Assembly (NCBI RefSeq): GCF_000830505.1
Contig: NZ_JXOK01000037.1
Span: 62,001-126,000 of the forward strand
DNA length: 64,000 nt
Source of the DNA: Vibrio mytili
Lineage (GTDB): Bacteria; Pseudomonadota; Gammaproteobacteria; Enterobacterales; Vibrionaceae
Reading direction: 5' to 3'
The position numbers and the translations under genes are program-made. Below are positions 9,955 to 19,151 of this stretch, piece by piece. How positions within the stretch are numbered: position 1 is the stretch's first letter; every line of letters starts with the position of its first letter. Below the pieces are notes generated by a model, which saw only the letters and a program-made list of their open reading frames with translations, had not been told where the DNA came from and searched no databases.

Positions 9955-10275
9955 TTAGTCACGCTTCCAAAGCATGTGACAGAACTTATGATCTGGGTCT
10001 CGGCTGATTAACATACGAGCGAATACGTCATTGAGTACATCATCATCTTCGTTAACTAGGCCGATTCGAACTTCAGCATACACTTCTTTGTCAATCTCGA
10101 AGCCTACGTGTTCAACCCAGTCTTCACCTGTTTCGACTAACTCTGCGGCTCCACGATCCTCAAATTGTGCAGTAAACAAAATGATATCGGCTGGCTCTAA
10201 GTTGTCAGGAGCCATTTCAAGAAATATATCGTACGCTGCATCAATAACGTCGTCGTAAGAAATCAAATCAGACAT
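9955..10275 (-). CDS. yciU: DUF440 / YciU-HI1450 family acidic protein
   Basis: A very acidic 106-aa protein of the YciU/HI1450 family, proposed from structure to mimic double-stranded DNA. Acidic residues dominate throughout (EDRGAAELVETGEDWVEHVG, NEDDDVLNDVF), as in the family. The ATG at 10275 lies 2 bp after the yeiP stop, so the two are co-transcribed. The cellular target is unknown. Confidence 0.9.
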   Translation of the reverse strand: MSDLISYDDVIDAAYDIFLEMAPDNLEPADIILFTAQFEDRGAAELVETGEDWVEHVGFEIDKEVYAEVRIGLVNEDDDVLNDVFARMLISRDPDHKFCHMLWKRD

Positions 10276-10277
10276 GC

Positions 10278-10844
10278 TTAAGCTCGGCTCATGTATTTAC
10301 GTTCAGCTGTGTTTATCACAACGCGATCACCTGTTGCAATGTATTCTGGTACTTGAACAACAAGACCAGAAGCAAAACGAGCAGGTTTAGTACGAGCAGA
10401 CGCTGATGCGCCTTTGATTGAAGGGTCTGTTTCTTCAATGACTAGCTCGACAGAAGATGGCAGTTCAAGACCTACTGGAGAACCGTCTACGAGAATAACG
10501 TGCATACCTTGAGTATCTTCATTAATGAACAGCAAGTCATCTTCGATTTCATTCTGTTTGAATGTGTATTGAGTATAGTCTTCATTATCCATGAAGATGT
10601 GCTCATCACCGTCCGCGTATGAGTAAACAACCGCGCGTTTATTCATTTCTACGGTGTCTACAACATCGTCAGATTTGTAACGCTCGTCTACGCGTGCGCC
10701 CGTTGTTAGATCGGTACAACGCATTTTGTAGATTTTAGCACCACCGCGACCACCAGGTGTGGTGACTTCGATGTCTTTTACTAAAAGAGTTTTACCATTA
10801 GACTCGATTGCGAAGCCTTTTTTGATCTCACTTGCCTTTGGCAT
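10278..10844 (-). CDS. yeiP: Elongation factor P-like protein YeiP
   Basis: A 188-aa paralogue of EF-P with the three-domain layout (KOW-like, OB, C-terminal OB). The loop that carries the modified lysine in EF-P reads TPGGRGGAK here, with Arg at the tip, as usual for YeiP. The C-terminal family signature (VQVPEYIATGDRVVINT) is present. Its exact role is not settled; related proteins help ribosomes at particular stall motifs. ATG at 10844. Confidence 0.93.
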   Translation of the reverse strand: MPKASEIKKGFAIESNGKTLLVKDIEVTTPGGRGGAKIYKMRCTDLTTGARVDERYKSDDVVDTVEMNKRAVVYSYADGDEHIFMDNEDYTQYTFKQNEIEDDLLFINEDTQGMHVILVDGSPVGLELPSSVELVIEETDPSIKGASASARTKPARFASGLVVQVPEYIATGDRVVINTAERKYMSRA

Positions 10845-11034
10845 TGTCTATTCCTATTACTGATTAAGCAAAACGCCGTGATTATAGCGTTAAGTTGGTA
10901 TCCTGGCATTAAAATTCCTTGCGGAAATTTGTTCTCACTCTCATGCACCACACTATGATAAGGCTTGATCCAAAATGGCTGCTGAGAGATCATACTGACT
11001 ATCCGATACGATATTTGAGTTTACATTTTAACCC

Positions 11035-11802
11035 ATGTCACTCCCTGTTATTGATCCCAAACAACCTTTTCAACCTGAGTTCAGAGCGCTTATTAAAGAA
11101 GTCCTAATGTGTCTCCAAGGTGGATTAGGGCACAACCTACACAGTGTCTATATTTACGGTAGTGTGGCGCGAAAAACCGCCGTTGCCGGTAAGTCAAACT
11201 TGGATTTGGTCGTGGTAACAAATGCAGATTTCGACAGTAACCGAGCGACATTACTTAACACCATTAAGTGGCGCGTTAAGCAAAGTCACCCTCAAGTCAC
11301 TGGTGTGTCGATTCGTACCACGCTCGTCAGTGAAGTCGCCAACTTAGACAGTATTTTTACGTGGGGTTTTATGCTCAAGCATTGTTGTGTTTGCGTGTAT
11401 GGTGATGATCTCGCGGACTGTTTTGGTGACTATGTGACAAGTTGGGAAATTGCGAAGCACTGGAATATGGATGTTGAAGATTGGGTTTCAGTTTATCGTC
11501 GAAAGATTGCACATGCGAAATCACTGCAGGAGCAGGTGAGCGCACAAATCGTGATAGCTAAGAAGTTACTCAGGGCGGCGTATTCGTTAGTGATGTACCG
11601 TGATAAGCGCTGGTTCGATGATCCAGTCGAATGTGGCGAGGTCTTCTTACAGTATTATCCGGAAAAAACGTTAGATATTGAAAGGCTCAACATATTGCTA
11701 TCAGGTCGAGCCATTCCTAAGCGTTCCGTGATAGGGCTGATAGATTCGTTTGGTCATTGGTTAGTGAAGCAATATCAAAAAACCGAATTTCGCATTGGTT
11801 AA
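11035..11802 (+). CDS. Nucleotidyltransferase-fold protein
   Basis: A 255-aa protein with a DNA polymerase beta-type nucleotidyltransferase core. YGSVARKTAVAGKSNLDLVVV near residues 41-61 matches the minimal motif GSxAR...DLD. The rest is helical with no domain I recognise. The first ATG at 11035 is used. It converges on polB and overlaps it tail to tail by 4 bp, so no terminator separates them. Substrate unknown; antitoxin-like MNT and small-molecule adenylyltransferase roles are both possible. No HEPN partner is adjacent. Confidence 0.8.
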   Translation: MSLPVIDPKQPFQPEFRALIKEVLMCLQGGLGHNLHSVYIYGSVARKTAVAGKSNLDLVVVTNADFDSNRATLLNTIKWRVKQSHPQVTGVSIRTTLVSEVANLDSIFTWGFMLKHCCVCVYGDDLADCFGDYVTSWEIAKHWNMDVEDWVSVYRRKIAHAKSLQEQVSAQIVIAKKLLRAAYSLVMYRDKRWFDDPVECGEVFLQYYPEKTLDIERLNILLSGRAIPKRSVIGLIDSFGHWLVKQYQKTEFRIG

Positions 11803-14162
11803 AACAAGCCCATTTGAGGCGCGGATAAAGCATCAAAATCGGTTCCGATAAACGGTAGAATCGCATCAGCAACAGGCTTGAGTTGCTTGTCTATATAGTG
11901 TTGATAATCAATGGGGCTACTGAGGTACTCAAAGGGTTCTGGACCGTTTAGCGTAATCACATACTCAATACGACCACGATTTTGGTATTGCAGGGGCCTG
12001 CCCAGCTTGGCATTCATTTCGTCCGCCAGACGAGCTGCGCGGACTTGTGGCGGGATATTTTTTTGATACTCATGTAACTTTCTGCGTAAGCGCTTTTGAT
12101 AAATGAGTTGATCGTCAAATTCGCCGTTATTGGTCTTCTCGACGATTTCACGCACGTATTCACTTGGATCTTCCCCATGGAAAATCATGTGATAAAGCGT
12201 GTTTTGAAATTTCTGCGCAAGTGAAGTCCAGTCAGTACGAGCGCTTTCTAACCCTTTGAAAATCAGTCGTTCTTGTTTGCCTTCGCCGATTAAGCCTGCA
12301 TAGCGTTTTTTTGAGCCGGTTTCTGAACCACGAATCGTGGGCATTAAGAACTTGCGATAATGCGTTTCGTATTCAATTTCTAACATCGACGTTAGGTTGT
12401 ACTCGGAGCGCAGGTGCTCACACCACCAAGCGTTAATGTGTTCAGCCAATCGTTGACCTACTTTATCAGCATCTGTTTGGCTGTATTCACCATTTAAAGA
12501 CACAAAGGTGGAGTCAGTATCGCCATAGATTACTTGGAAACCTTGTTCTTCTATCAACAACTTCGTTTGTTTCATGATTTCATGGCCGCGCATGGTGATG
12601 CTGGATGCCAATCGAGTGTCGAAGAAACGGCAACCTGATGAACCAAGGACGCCATAAAAAGAGTTCATGATAATTTTGATTGCTTGAGAAAACGCTTGTT
12701 CATTGTTTTTCTTTGCTAAGTCTCGCGCAGCCCATAGATTTTCGATCATTGCGGGTAAGAAGTGTTTGCTCCGATGAAATTGACCACCACGAAAGCCAGG
12801 CACTGCTTGGTTTTTTTGTTTGCCGATTTCCAGTTTTAGCCCTTCTACTAAACCGATGGGATCGATCAAAAACGAACGAATGATTGAGGGGTATAGGCTT
12901 TTGAAATCAAGTACCAATACCGAGTCATACAAGTTGGGTATTGAGTCCATGACGTAACCGCCTGGACTGGCTATCCAATTTTCAGGGTGCAAATTTGGCG
13001 CAACGTATCCGGCTCGATGAATTTGTGGCAAATATAAGTTTGTGAATGCGGCCACCGATCCGCCAACACGGTCCAGTTCAACACCAGTCAGTCTAGAGCG
13101 TTCAATGGCAAAATCGAGCAGGTGAGTGTGTTCAAAGATTTTATTGACTAACACACAGTCTTGCAGGTTGTATTTCGCCAATGACGGTTTATCGCGGCGA
13201 AACATACGATTGATCTCATCCATACGATCATGCACGTTATGGATTTCTTTGCCTTCTCCCAGTAATTCCTGAGAAACGGACTCCAGTGACCAAGAGCGGA
13301 AGTGATAAGTCGCGGTTTTTAAGGTATCAATACCATCCATCACTACGCGTCCAGGGATAGATATAAAACCTTGTTGAGTTTGAGAAGAATTACGGAAAAA
13401 GCTGACCTGGTCTGCTCTTCCAAGACGTAATTTCAAGTTGTGCCATTCTGCGCGTTTGTGTAGCAATCGGAAATCGAAGTCAATGACGTTCCAGCCAATA
13501 ATGACATCAGGGTCAAATTGTTTGAACCAAGCGATTAAGGCTTGGAGGAGTGCTTTCTCATTTTCTACCCATTGTATTGCAGTTTCGGCAGGTTCTGGGG
13601 TGCCGATCATAATGACACGCGAGTCCATCGGGCTGTCTAGGCCAATAGAATATAAAATGCCTTTTTCGGAGCATTCTAGATCGAGTGATACCACTTGCAA
13701 CTGCGGTTCAAAGTCTCCGGCTCGACACTTCGCCCGTTGAACACGCAGAAAGCCTTGTTCAGTGGTTCTTTCGCCAGTGAACTCAAGGCTCCCTCGTATA
13801 AATCGCTCCATCAGGTAGCGATCGGCGAGACGAATATCACCTTCAAAAGTGACGATGTCTTTTTGCGCTAATAACTGTTGTATGACTGTCGCGTCTTTTG
13901 ACTGTTGCGTATAGCAAGCCGCGAGAGGGGTATGGTTAAAGCTCGTTAGATCAAGTGTACGAACTTCTAACGCTAAGGATTTTGCATGAGCAATTTGATT
14001 CACTTGGTCAACATGTTCCTGAGCAATAAAGAACACGGGTCTCTCACCACGAATCAATAGTTGTGTGGGGCCGATTGCAGTGGAGAGCCACAGCTCTATC
14101 TGCGTTTGACCGTTGATATCGCGTGCTTGACGGGTAAGTAAGAAGCCTTGCTGGATGTTCAA
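11799..14162 (-). CDS. polB: DNA polymerase II
   Basis: A 787-aa family B polymerase used in translesion and restart synthesis. The 3'-5' exonuclease motifs are present (SLDLECSEKG near 155; WNVIDFDFRLLHKR near 225; YNLQDCVLVNKI near 325), as are the polymerase motifs DFKSLYPSIIRSF (A), KIIMNSFYGVLGSSG (B) and YGDTDSTFV (C), so it looks active and proofreading. In E. coli polB is an SOS gene; here I see only a half LexA-like sequence upstream. The ATG at 14162 is not behind a strong ribosome site. Confidence 0.97.
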   Translation of the reverse strand: MNIQQGFLLTRQARDINGQTQIELWLSTAIGPTQLLIRGERPVFFIAQEHVDQVNQIAHAKSLALEVRTLDLTSFNHTPLAACYTQQSKDATVIQQLLAQKDIVTFEGDIRLADRYLMERFIRGSLEFTGERTTEQGFLRVQRAKCRAGDFEPQLQVVSLDLECSEKGILYSIGLDSPMDSRVIMIGTPEPAETAIQWVENEKALLQALIAWFKQFDPDVIIGWNVIDFDFRLLHKRAEWHNLKLRLGRADQVSFFRNSSQTQQGFISIPGRVVMDGIDTLKTATYHFRSWSLESVSQELLGEGKEIHNVHDRMDEINRMFRRDKPSLAKYNLQDCVLVNKIFEHTHLLDFAIERSRLTGVELDRVGGSVAAFTNLYLPQIHRAGYVAPNLHPENWIASPGGYVMDSIPNLYDSVLVLDFKSLYPSIIRSFLIDPIGLVEGLKLEIGKQKNQAVPGFRGGQFHRSKHFLPAMIENLWAARDLAKKNNEQAFSQAIKIIMNSFYGVLGSSGCRFFDTRLASSITMRGHEIMKQTKLLIEEQGFQVIYGDTDSTFVSLNGEYSQTDADKVGQRLAEHINAWWCEHLRSEYNLTSMLEIEYETHYRKFLMPTIRGSETGSKKRYAGLIGEGKQERLIFKGLESARTDWTSLAQKFQNTLYHMIFHGEDPSEYVREIVEKTNNGEFDDQLIYQKRLRRKLHEYQKNIPPQVRAARLADEMNAKLGRPLQYQNRGRIEYVITLNGPEPFEYLSSPIDYQHYIDKQLKPVADAILPFIGTDFDALSAPQMGLF

Positions 14163-14513
14163 CTCTGAGAAGCCCTGTTAACTATTTGGGCTTGTATTCT
14201 AGCATTATCGGCTTTAAAGAAAACGAAAGCGAGTTGATTGGCTCGTGACGCCACGCTTCGCGGGGGCGACACCTGAACGGCCTGTATATAATTACTTGAT
14301 TTATAGAAACTAATGATGTTATTAATTTAACATTATTTACTTTTCTCATAATTAGTGAAGTGTGTTATGAATAAGTTCTTGCCAAAGTCTGCGTTTAAGC
14401 ACATATTCATAGAAAGCAATTTTTTGCCAAATACGCTAGTATAGTGGCAGTCATACTGATATCCACATTAAGTAAATGTGGGTGCAGAACCAATAAAGTG
14501 TGGAGATACAAGT
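14163..14513. other. Intergenic region between polB and varA
   Basis: About 350 bp between divergent genes. I see no coding frame. CTGTATATAATTACTT at 14282-14297 resembles one half of a LexA box. The varA leader contains a short hairpin-like CCACATTAAGTAAATGTGG at 14463-14481. Confidence 0.4.
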
Positions 14514-15158
14514 TTGATAAATGTTTTCCTTGTAGATGATCACGAGCTGGTTCGCACAGGGATACGACGTATTATTGAAGACGTCCGTGGAATGAACGTA
14601 GCAGGAGAAGCTGACAGCGGTGAAGAGGCGGTAAAATGGTGTCGAAGTAATCATGCAGACGTCGTTTTAATGGACATGAACATGCCAGGAATTGGTGGCT
14701 TAGAAGCCACTAAAAAAATTCTTCGCGTAAACCCCGATGTTAAAATCATCGTACTTACCGTACATACGGAAAATCCATTCCCAACCAAAGTCATGCAGGC
14801 TGGTGCATCTGGTTACTTGACCAAAGGTGCAGGCCCGGATGAAATGGTGAATGCGATTCGTATAGTAAAAAGTGGGCAGCGTTACATCTCGCCAGAGATC
14901 GCGCAACAGATGGCGCTGAGTCAATTCTCTCCAGCGTCTGAAAACCCGTTTAAAGATTTATCCGAACGAGAGCTGCAGATCATGTTGATGATCACTAAGG
15001 GGCAGAAAGTGACGGATATTTCTGAACAACTTAATTTAAGTCCAAAGACGGTGAATAGTTATCGCTATCGATTGTTTAGTAAATTGGACATAAATGGTGA
15101 TGTCGAGTTAACACACTTAGCGATTCGCCACGGAATGCTGGATACTGAGACCCTTTAA
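14514..15158 (+). CDS. varA: Response regulator VarA (GacA/UvrY family)
   Basis: A 214-aa response regulator paired with the VarS/BarA hybrid kinase (not in the window). In vibrios it drives the CsrB-type small RNAs and so controls carbon storage and virulence. The receiver domain holds DDHE near residue 8 and the phosphorylated Asp in [10 protein letters not shown] near 54; the LuxR-type helix-turn-helix is [13 protein letters not shown]...[15 protein letters not shown] (about 147-190). The protein begins [12 protein letters not shown] only from a TTG codon at 14514 preceded by GGAGATAC; an in-frame ATG at 14478 would add 12 residues absent from the family. uvrC starts 2 bp after the stop, the classic uvrY-uvrC arrangement. 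Confidence 0.95.
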   Translation: MINVFLVDDHELVRTGIRRIIEDVRGMNVAGEADSGEEAVKWCRSNHADVVLMDMNMPGIGGLEATKKILRVNPDVKIIVLTVHTENPFPTKVMQAGASGYLTKGAGPDEMVNAIRIVKSGQRYISPEIAQQMALSQFSPASENPFKDLSERELQIMLMITKGQKVTDISEQLNLSPKTVNSYRYRLFSKLDINGDVELTHLAIRHGMLDTETL

Positions 15159-15159
15159 A

Positions 15160-16992
15160 GTGAATCCTCCCTTTGATTCGGTTTCCTTTCTCAAGACTGT
15201 AACACATCAGCCCGGCGTGTACCGTATGTACAACGCCGATGCTGTTGTGATTTATGTCGGTAAAGCCAAAGACCTTCAAAAACGCCTTTCTAGTTATTTT
15301 CGCAAACGTGTTGATAGCGAAAAAACGCGCGCGCTTGTAAGCAATATCGCCAAAATTGATGTAACGGTGACTCATACTGAGACCGAGGCTCTGATTTTGG
15401 AGCACAATTATATCAAGCAGTATTTACCCAAATACAACGTGCTCCTGCGTGATGATAAATCTTACCCTTATATTTTTATCAGCAATCATAAGCATCCGCG
15501 TTTATCGATACATCGTGGCGCAAAAAAAAGAAAAGGGGAGTACTTTGGCCCGTACCCTGATTCTGGCGCGGTACGTGAAACGCTTCACTTGTTGCAAAAA
15601 ATCTTTCCTGTTCGCCAGTGTGAAGATACCGTCTATTCAAACCGAACAAGACCATGTTTGATGTATCAAATCGGTCGTTGTGCGGGGCCATGTGTGAGTA
15701 CTATCATTTCCGACGACGAGTACGCTGAGCTAGTCGGTTTTGTGCGTTTGTTTTTGCAAGGTAAAGACCAGCAAGTACTCAAACAGTTGATTGAAAAAAT
15801 GGAGCGAGCAAGTCAGCAACTGCGTTTTGAAGACGCCGCTAAATTTCGTGATCAAATTCAAGCGATTAGACGAGTGCAAGAGCAGCAATTTGTTTCCGAA
15901 GACAGCATGGATGACATGGATGTGCTGGGCTTTGCGCAAGAAAATGGTATTGCCTGTATTCATATTTTGATGATACGGCAAGGTAAGGTACTGGGTAGCC
16001 GAAGTCACTTTCCAAAGATTCCACAAAACACTAATCAGCAAGAAGTCTTTGATAGCTTTTTGACGCAATATTATTTGAGTCACAATGAAGCGCGAACCAT
16101 TCCTTTTCGAATTATTCTGAACCAAGAGTTGTCAGACGATCTAGTGCCAATTCAGAAAGCGCTTAGTGAAGTCGCGGGCCGTAAAATTCATTTTCATACG
16201 TCACCGACGGGAACCAGAGGGCGATACCTTAAGCTGTCTAATACCAATGCACTGACCGCGATCACGACAAAAATAAACCACAAGATGACCATCAACCAAC
16301 GCTTCCACGCTCTGAGAGAAACCTTAGGCATGGAATCGATTACTCGGATGGAATGTTTCGATATCTCCCATACGATGGGGGAGAGCACGATAGCGTCTTG
16401 TGTGGTATTCAATCATGAAGGGCCAGTAAAACAAGAGTATCGCCGCTACAACATCACTGGTATTACGGGGGGGGATGACTATGCCGCGATGGGGCAAGTG
16501 CTTGAGCGTCGATACTCTAAGCAGCTTGATGTGGAAAAGATACCAGACATTATTTTTATCGATGGCGGTAAAGGTCAGTTAAACCGGGCTCATGAAATCA
16601 TCTCTCAATATTGGGGAGATTGGCCAAAACGACCGGCTATGATGGGGATTGCAAAAGGGGTGACAAGAAAACCGGGATTAGAAACCTTGATCACACTCGC
16701 AGGAGAAGAGTTTCATTTACCTAGCGATGCACCCGCTCTTCACCTTATTCAGCATATCCGAGACGAGAGTCATAATCATGCGATCGCTGGGCATCGTGCC
16801 AAACGTGGCAAAACCAGGCGGACAAGTGCTTTAGAGGGTATTGAAGGTGTGGGACCGAAACGGCGTCAAGCGTTACTGAAATACATGGGTGGATTACAGG
16901 AATTAAAACGTGCAAGTGTCGAAGAAATCGCCAAAGTACCGGGTATTAGTCACTCTTTAGCAGAAATTATTTTCCAAGCATTGAAACAATAA
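15160..16992 (+). CDS. uvrC: UvrABC excinuclease subunit C
   Basis: Makes both incisions around DNA lesions in nucleotide excision repair. The 610-aa protein has the N-terminal GIY-YIG nuclease ([20 protein letters not shown], residues 18-37), a UVR motif that meets UvrB ([16 protein letters not shown], near 220), the C-terminal RNase H-like nuclease ([21 protein letters not shown]) and two helix-hairpin-helix motifs at the end. The start is GTG at 15160, immediately after varA, so translation is likely coupled. Length and motifs are complete. Confidence 0.97.
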   Translation: MNPPFDSVSFLKTVTHQPGVYRMYNADAVVIYVGKAKDLQKRLSSYFRKRVDSEKTRALVSNIAKIDVTVTHTETEALILEHNYIKQYLPKYNVLLRDDKSYPYIFISNHKHPRLSIHRGAKKRKGEYFGPYPDSGAVRETLHLLQKIFPVRQCEDTVYSNRTRPCLMYQIGRCAGPCVSTIISDDEYAELVGFVRLFLQGKDQQVLKQLIEKMERASQQLRFEDAAKFRDQIQAIRRVQEQQFVSEDSMDDMDVLGFAQENGIACIHILMIRQGKVLGSRSHFPKIPQNTNQQEVFDSFLTQYYLSHNEARTIPFRIILNQELSDDLVPIQKALSEVAGRKIHFHTSPTGTRGRYLKLSNTNALTAITTKINHKMTINQRFHALRETLGMESITRMECFDISHTMGESTIASCVVFNHEGPVKQEYRRYNITGITGGDDYAAMGQVLERRYSKQLDVEKIPDIIFIDGGKGQLNRAHEIISQYWGDWPKRPAMMGIAKGVTRKPGLETLITLAGEEFHLPSDAPALHLIQHIRDESHNHAIAGHRAKRGKTRRTSALEGIEGVGPKRRQALLKYMGGLQELKRASVEEIAKVPGISHSLAEIIFQALKQ

Positions 16993-17038
16993 GGAAAATC
17001 CCGCAACATTAGCACGCGATGTGTAAGAGAATAATAAA

Positions 17039-17596
17039 ATGCGTTTGAATATCCCGAACATTCTGTCTCTCCTTAGACTGTTTTTGATTCCTGTTTTTGT
17101 AGTTGTCTTCTATTTACCGTACTCATGGGCGCCTTTTGCGGCAGCGATGGTATTTTGGGTAGCAGGCTTCACCGACTGGTTAGATGGTATGTTGGCCCGT
17201 AAACTTGGCCAAACTTCTCGATTTGGTGCGTTTATTGACCCTGTCGCAGATAAAGTGTTAGTCGCAACGGCACTGATACTCATCACCGAGCATTACCATT
17301 CTATTTGGGTCACTATTCCTGCAGCGACCATGATTGCTCGCGAAATCATTATTTCCGCACTTCGAGAATGGATGGCTGAAATCGGCAAGCGCGCTAGTGT
17401 GGCGGTTTCATGGGTCGGCAAAGTAAAGACGCTGTCACAAATGTTTGCTTTATGGGTTTTGATTTGGCGTTATGATGACTGGATGGTGTGGCTTGGCTTT
17501 GCTGCGCTCTATATCGCAACATTCCTTACTTACTGGTCAATGATGCAGTATCTTGCTGCGGCCAAAGATGATTTGCTCGATGAGGAGCATCATTGA
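17039..17596 (+). CDS. pgsA: CDP-diacylglycerol-glycerol-3-phosphate 3-phosphatidyltransferase
   Basis: Makes phosphatidylglycerol-phosphate, the committed step to acidic phospholipids, in the inner membrane. The 185-aa protein has the CDP-alcohol transferase motif ([24 protein letters not shown], residues 46-73) and four or five membrane helices. It follows uvrC in the same direction with a 46-bp gap, as in other gammaproteobacteria. Confidence 0.96.
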   Translation: MRLNIPNILSLLRLFLIPVFVVVFYLPYSWAPFAAAMVFWVAGFTDWLDGMLARKLGQTSRFGAFIDPVADKVLVATALILITEHYHSIWVTIPAATMIAREIIISALREWMAEIGKRASVAVSWVGKVKTLSQMFALWVLIWRYDDWMVWLGFAALYIATFLTYWSMMQYLAAAKDDLLDEEHH

Positions 17597-17626
17597 GTAA
17601 CAAACTATATTGAGTAACAAACTATA
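17593..17626 (+). repeat. 17-bp tandem duplication at the pgsA stop
   Basis: TTGAGTAACAAACTATA occurs twice in direct succession (17593-17609, 17610-17626). The first copy contains the pgsA stop codon. It looks like a recent slippage duplication with no effect on the protein. Confidence 0.85.
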
Positions 17627-17629
17627 GAG

Positions 17630-17656
17630 AAGCAGGCGGGTTAAGCCTGCTTTTTT
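17630..17656 (+). terminator. Terminator after pgsA
   Basis: AAGCAGGC / GCCTGCTT stem with a 7-nt loop and six T. It ends the varA-uvrC-pgsA unit before the tRNA array. Confidence 0.9.
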
Positions 17657-17758
17657 GTACCTACGGTTTTATACTCACCTGTCCTATTGCACTTATCACT
17701 TTTTGATAACAAGTGTGGGAATTTAATGTGATGTAGATCTTGTTTTTCTTTGTGTTGC

Positions 17759-17767
17759 TTATCCACA
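17759..17767 (+). promoter_or_regulatory. Perfect DnaA box
   Basis: TTATCCACA matches the DnaA consensus exactly. It stands alone about 190 bp upstream of the tRNA promoter; a second perfect site in the window is upstream of nrdA. One 9-mer can occur by chance, so a role is uncertain. Confidence 0.4.
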
Positions 17768-17947
17768 CAAACGAATGACCAGATTTCGTAAAGTAAGATA
17801 GGTTGACTCTAGGTGGTGTATGGTCCTGGAATAGTCAAAAATTCATGGTAATCAAGGGTATTTGTTGGTTAATTTGTACTAAAACTCGACAATCCACCGT
17901 CTTTCGCACAATTTCTAGTCAAACGATTCAAAAAAATAAAATTAGTA

Positions 17948-17975
17948 TTGACTCGATCGCTCGAATCCGTAGAAT
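17948..17975 (+). promoter_or_regulatory. Promoter of the tRNA array
   Basis: TTGACT (17948-17953) and TAGAAT (17970-17975) are 16 bp apart and followed by a GC-rich start region (GCATCCCG), the discriminator type linked to stringent control of stable RNA genes. The first tRNA begins 67 bp downstream. Confidence 0.75.
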
Positions 17976-18042
17976 GCATCCCGTACCCAAGAGAGCAATG
18001 CTCCACAGGGTGGTCAAGAAAGCTTAATCTTTCTTGCAATGA

Positions 18043-18115
18043 GGCGCTTGGCAGAGTGGCTATGCAGCGGATTGCAAATCCGTGGACCTCGGTTCGACTC
18101 CGGGAGGCGCCTCCA
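18043..18115 (+). tRNA. tRNA-Cys (GCA)
   Basis: A full cloverleaf with encoded CCA. The acceptor stem is GGCGCTT / AGGCGCC and the anticodon loop TTGCAAA reads TGC/TGT codons. First gene of the array. Confidence 0.96.
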
Positions 18116-18136
18116 TTATTCTCTTTGAGAATAAGT

Positions 18137-18212
18137 GCGACACTAGCTCAGTTGGTAGAGCGCAACCTTGCCAAGGTTGAGGTCACGAGTTCGAACCTCG
18201 TGTGTCGCTCCA
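18137..18212 (+). tRNA. tRNA-Gly (GCC), copy 1
   Basis: A 76-nt cloverleaf with CCA, acceptor GCGACAC / GTGTCGC, and anticodon GCC in the loop TTGCCAA. Its sequence is identical to copy 2 at 18387. Confidence 0.97.
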
Positions 18213-18291
18213 AAAATTTATTGATATGGCATTATGCGGTATCAGATGGTGTTTTACTTTTCTGTAAAGGCTCCACAAAAGAATTTTGTGT

Positions 18292-18376
18292 GCCTGGTGG
18301 TGGAATTGGTAGACACAAGGGATTTAAAATCCCTCGGCGTTCGCGCTGTGCCGGTTCAAGTCCGCCCGGGGCACCA
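18292..18376 (+). tRNA. tRNA-Leu (TAA), two bases short in this sequence
   Basis: The body is a clear tRNA-Leu with a long variable arm and anticodon TAA in GGGATTTAAAATCCC. The acceptor 5' strand has only six bases before TGGTGG, and the 3' strand of the T stem is one base short. Length is 85 nt where the E. coli homologue has 87. Restoring a C near 18294 (GCCCTGG) and a G near 18364 (CCGGC) gives fully paired acceptor (GCCCTGG / CCGGGGC) and T stems. I read both as missing base calls. Confidence 0.92.
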
Positions 18377-18386
18377 TCTTATACTT

Positions 18387-18462
18387 GCGACACTAGCTCA
18401 GTTGGTAGAGCGCAACCTTGCCAAGGTTGAGGTCACGAGTTCGAACCTCGTGTGTCGCTCCA
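18387..18462 (+). tRNA. tRNA-Gly (GCC), copy 2
   Basis: Identical over 76 nt to copy 1. Its last 17 bases (from 18446) begin the 175-bp repeat that follows. Confidence 0.97.
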
Positions 18463-18846
18463 AACATTAAAACCCAGCATTAACGTGCTGGGTTTTTCTG
18501 TATTTGTACCCAATGAATTGTAATGGCGCAGAGTAGGACCTTCAAACGTTCGAATCCCAATGGGTAGAGCGCAATCTTGCTAATGTTGAGGTCACGCCTT
18601 TTTGTTTAATAGATAGGGAACCTCGTGTGTCGCTCCAAACATTAAAACCCAGCATTAACGTGCTGGGTTTTTGTGTATTTGTACCCAATGAATTGTAATG
18701 GCGCAGAGTAGGACCTTCAAACGTTCGAAGCCCAATGGGTAGAGCGCAACCTTGCTAAGGTTGAGGTCACGCCTTTTTGTTTGATAGATAGGGAACCTCG
18801 TGTGTCGCCCCAAACATTAAAACCCAGCATTAACGTGCTGACTTTT
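18446..18846 (+). repeat. 175-bp tandem repeat built from tRNA-Gly fragments
   Basis: Two units of 175 bp (18446-18620 and 18621-18795, five differences) and a third partial unit to about 18846. Each unit starts with the 3' end of tRNA-Gly (CCTCGTGTGTCGCTCCA), then a terminator hairpin, a segment with a T-arm-like GTTCGAA, and a broken tRNA-Gly middle. The anticodon there is GCT, not GCC, and the T-arm is interrupted by GCCTTTTTGTTT. None can fold as a working tRNA. They are decayed copies made by unequal exchange or by insertions at the tRNA 3' end. Confidence 0.85.
18471..18497 (+). terminator. Terminator of the tRNA array
   Basis: AACCCAGCA / TGCTGGGTT stem, 6-nt loop, five T, directly after tRNA-Gly copy 2. 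The same hairpin recurs in the next repeat unit (18646-18672) and, decayed, at about 18821-18847. Confidence 0.9.
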
Positions 18847-19116
18847 TGTCTGCGCCGTTTTTTCCATGTGCATTTATCTGTACGTATACAGCGCCCGCCG
18901 ACTATCCTATTTCTACCATCATTAATCCGCCATCGCTCAATTGGTTGTTTTCGTTGAATGGTCTCTCTAACGCATTCTGAAATGCATATATTCCGGCGTT
19001 AAAATGCTAACTAGAATAAATTCTCTGTCGATAGCGTTTTGTTGCGTGAAAAATCGTGTCTGATCAGGGGTTATTTTTGCGAAAACTCCAATCAATCATT
19101 GAGTGATTAAAAATTA

Positions 19117-19145
19117 TTGCCAGAGGTTTTTATTTTGTGATAAAT
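19117..19145 (+). promoter_or_regulatory. Putative promoter of the norspermidine operon
   Basis: TTGCCA (19117-19122) and ATAAAT (19140-19145) are 17 bp apart. A transcript from about 19152 would have a leader of roughly 425 nt. The region 18847-19116 before it holds nothing I can recognise. Confidence 0.5.
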
Positions 19146-19151
19146 TCCCGC

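Noticed and set aside
14282..14297. LexA (SOS) box upstream of polB
   Set aside because: CTGTATATAATTACTT has only one good half; the second half should end in ACAG. Not enough to call SOS control.
17759..17767. Replication origin at the isolated DnaA box
   Set aside because: A single box with no cluster, no AT-rich unwinding region and no origin genes nearby.
18555..18637. A tRNA-Ser-like gene (anticodon GCT) in the repeat
   Set aside because: The acceptor 5' strand and the T-arm are missing or interrupted; only fragments of tRNA-Gly remain.
18446..18846. CRISPR array or integron cassettes
   Set aside because: Units are 175 bp with no short repeat/spacer alternation, no cas genes, no integrase and no attC-like ends; the content is tRNA-derived.
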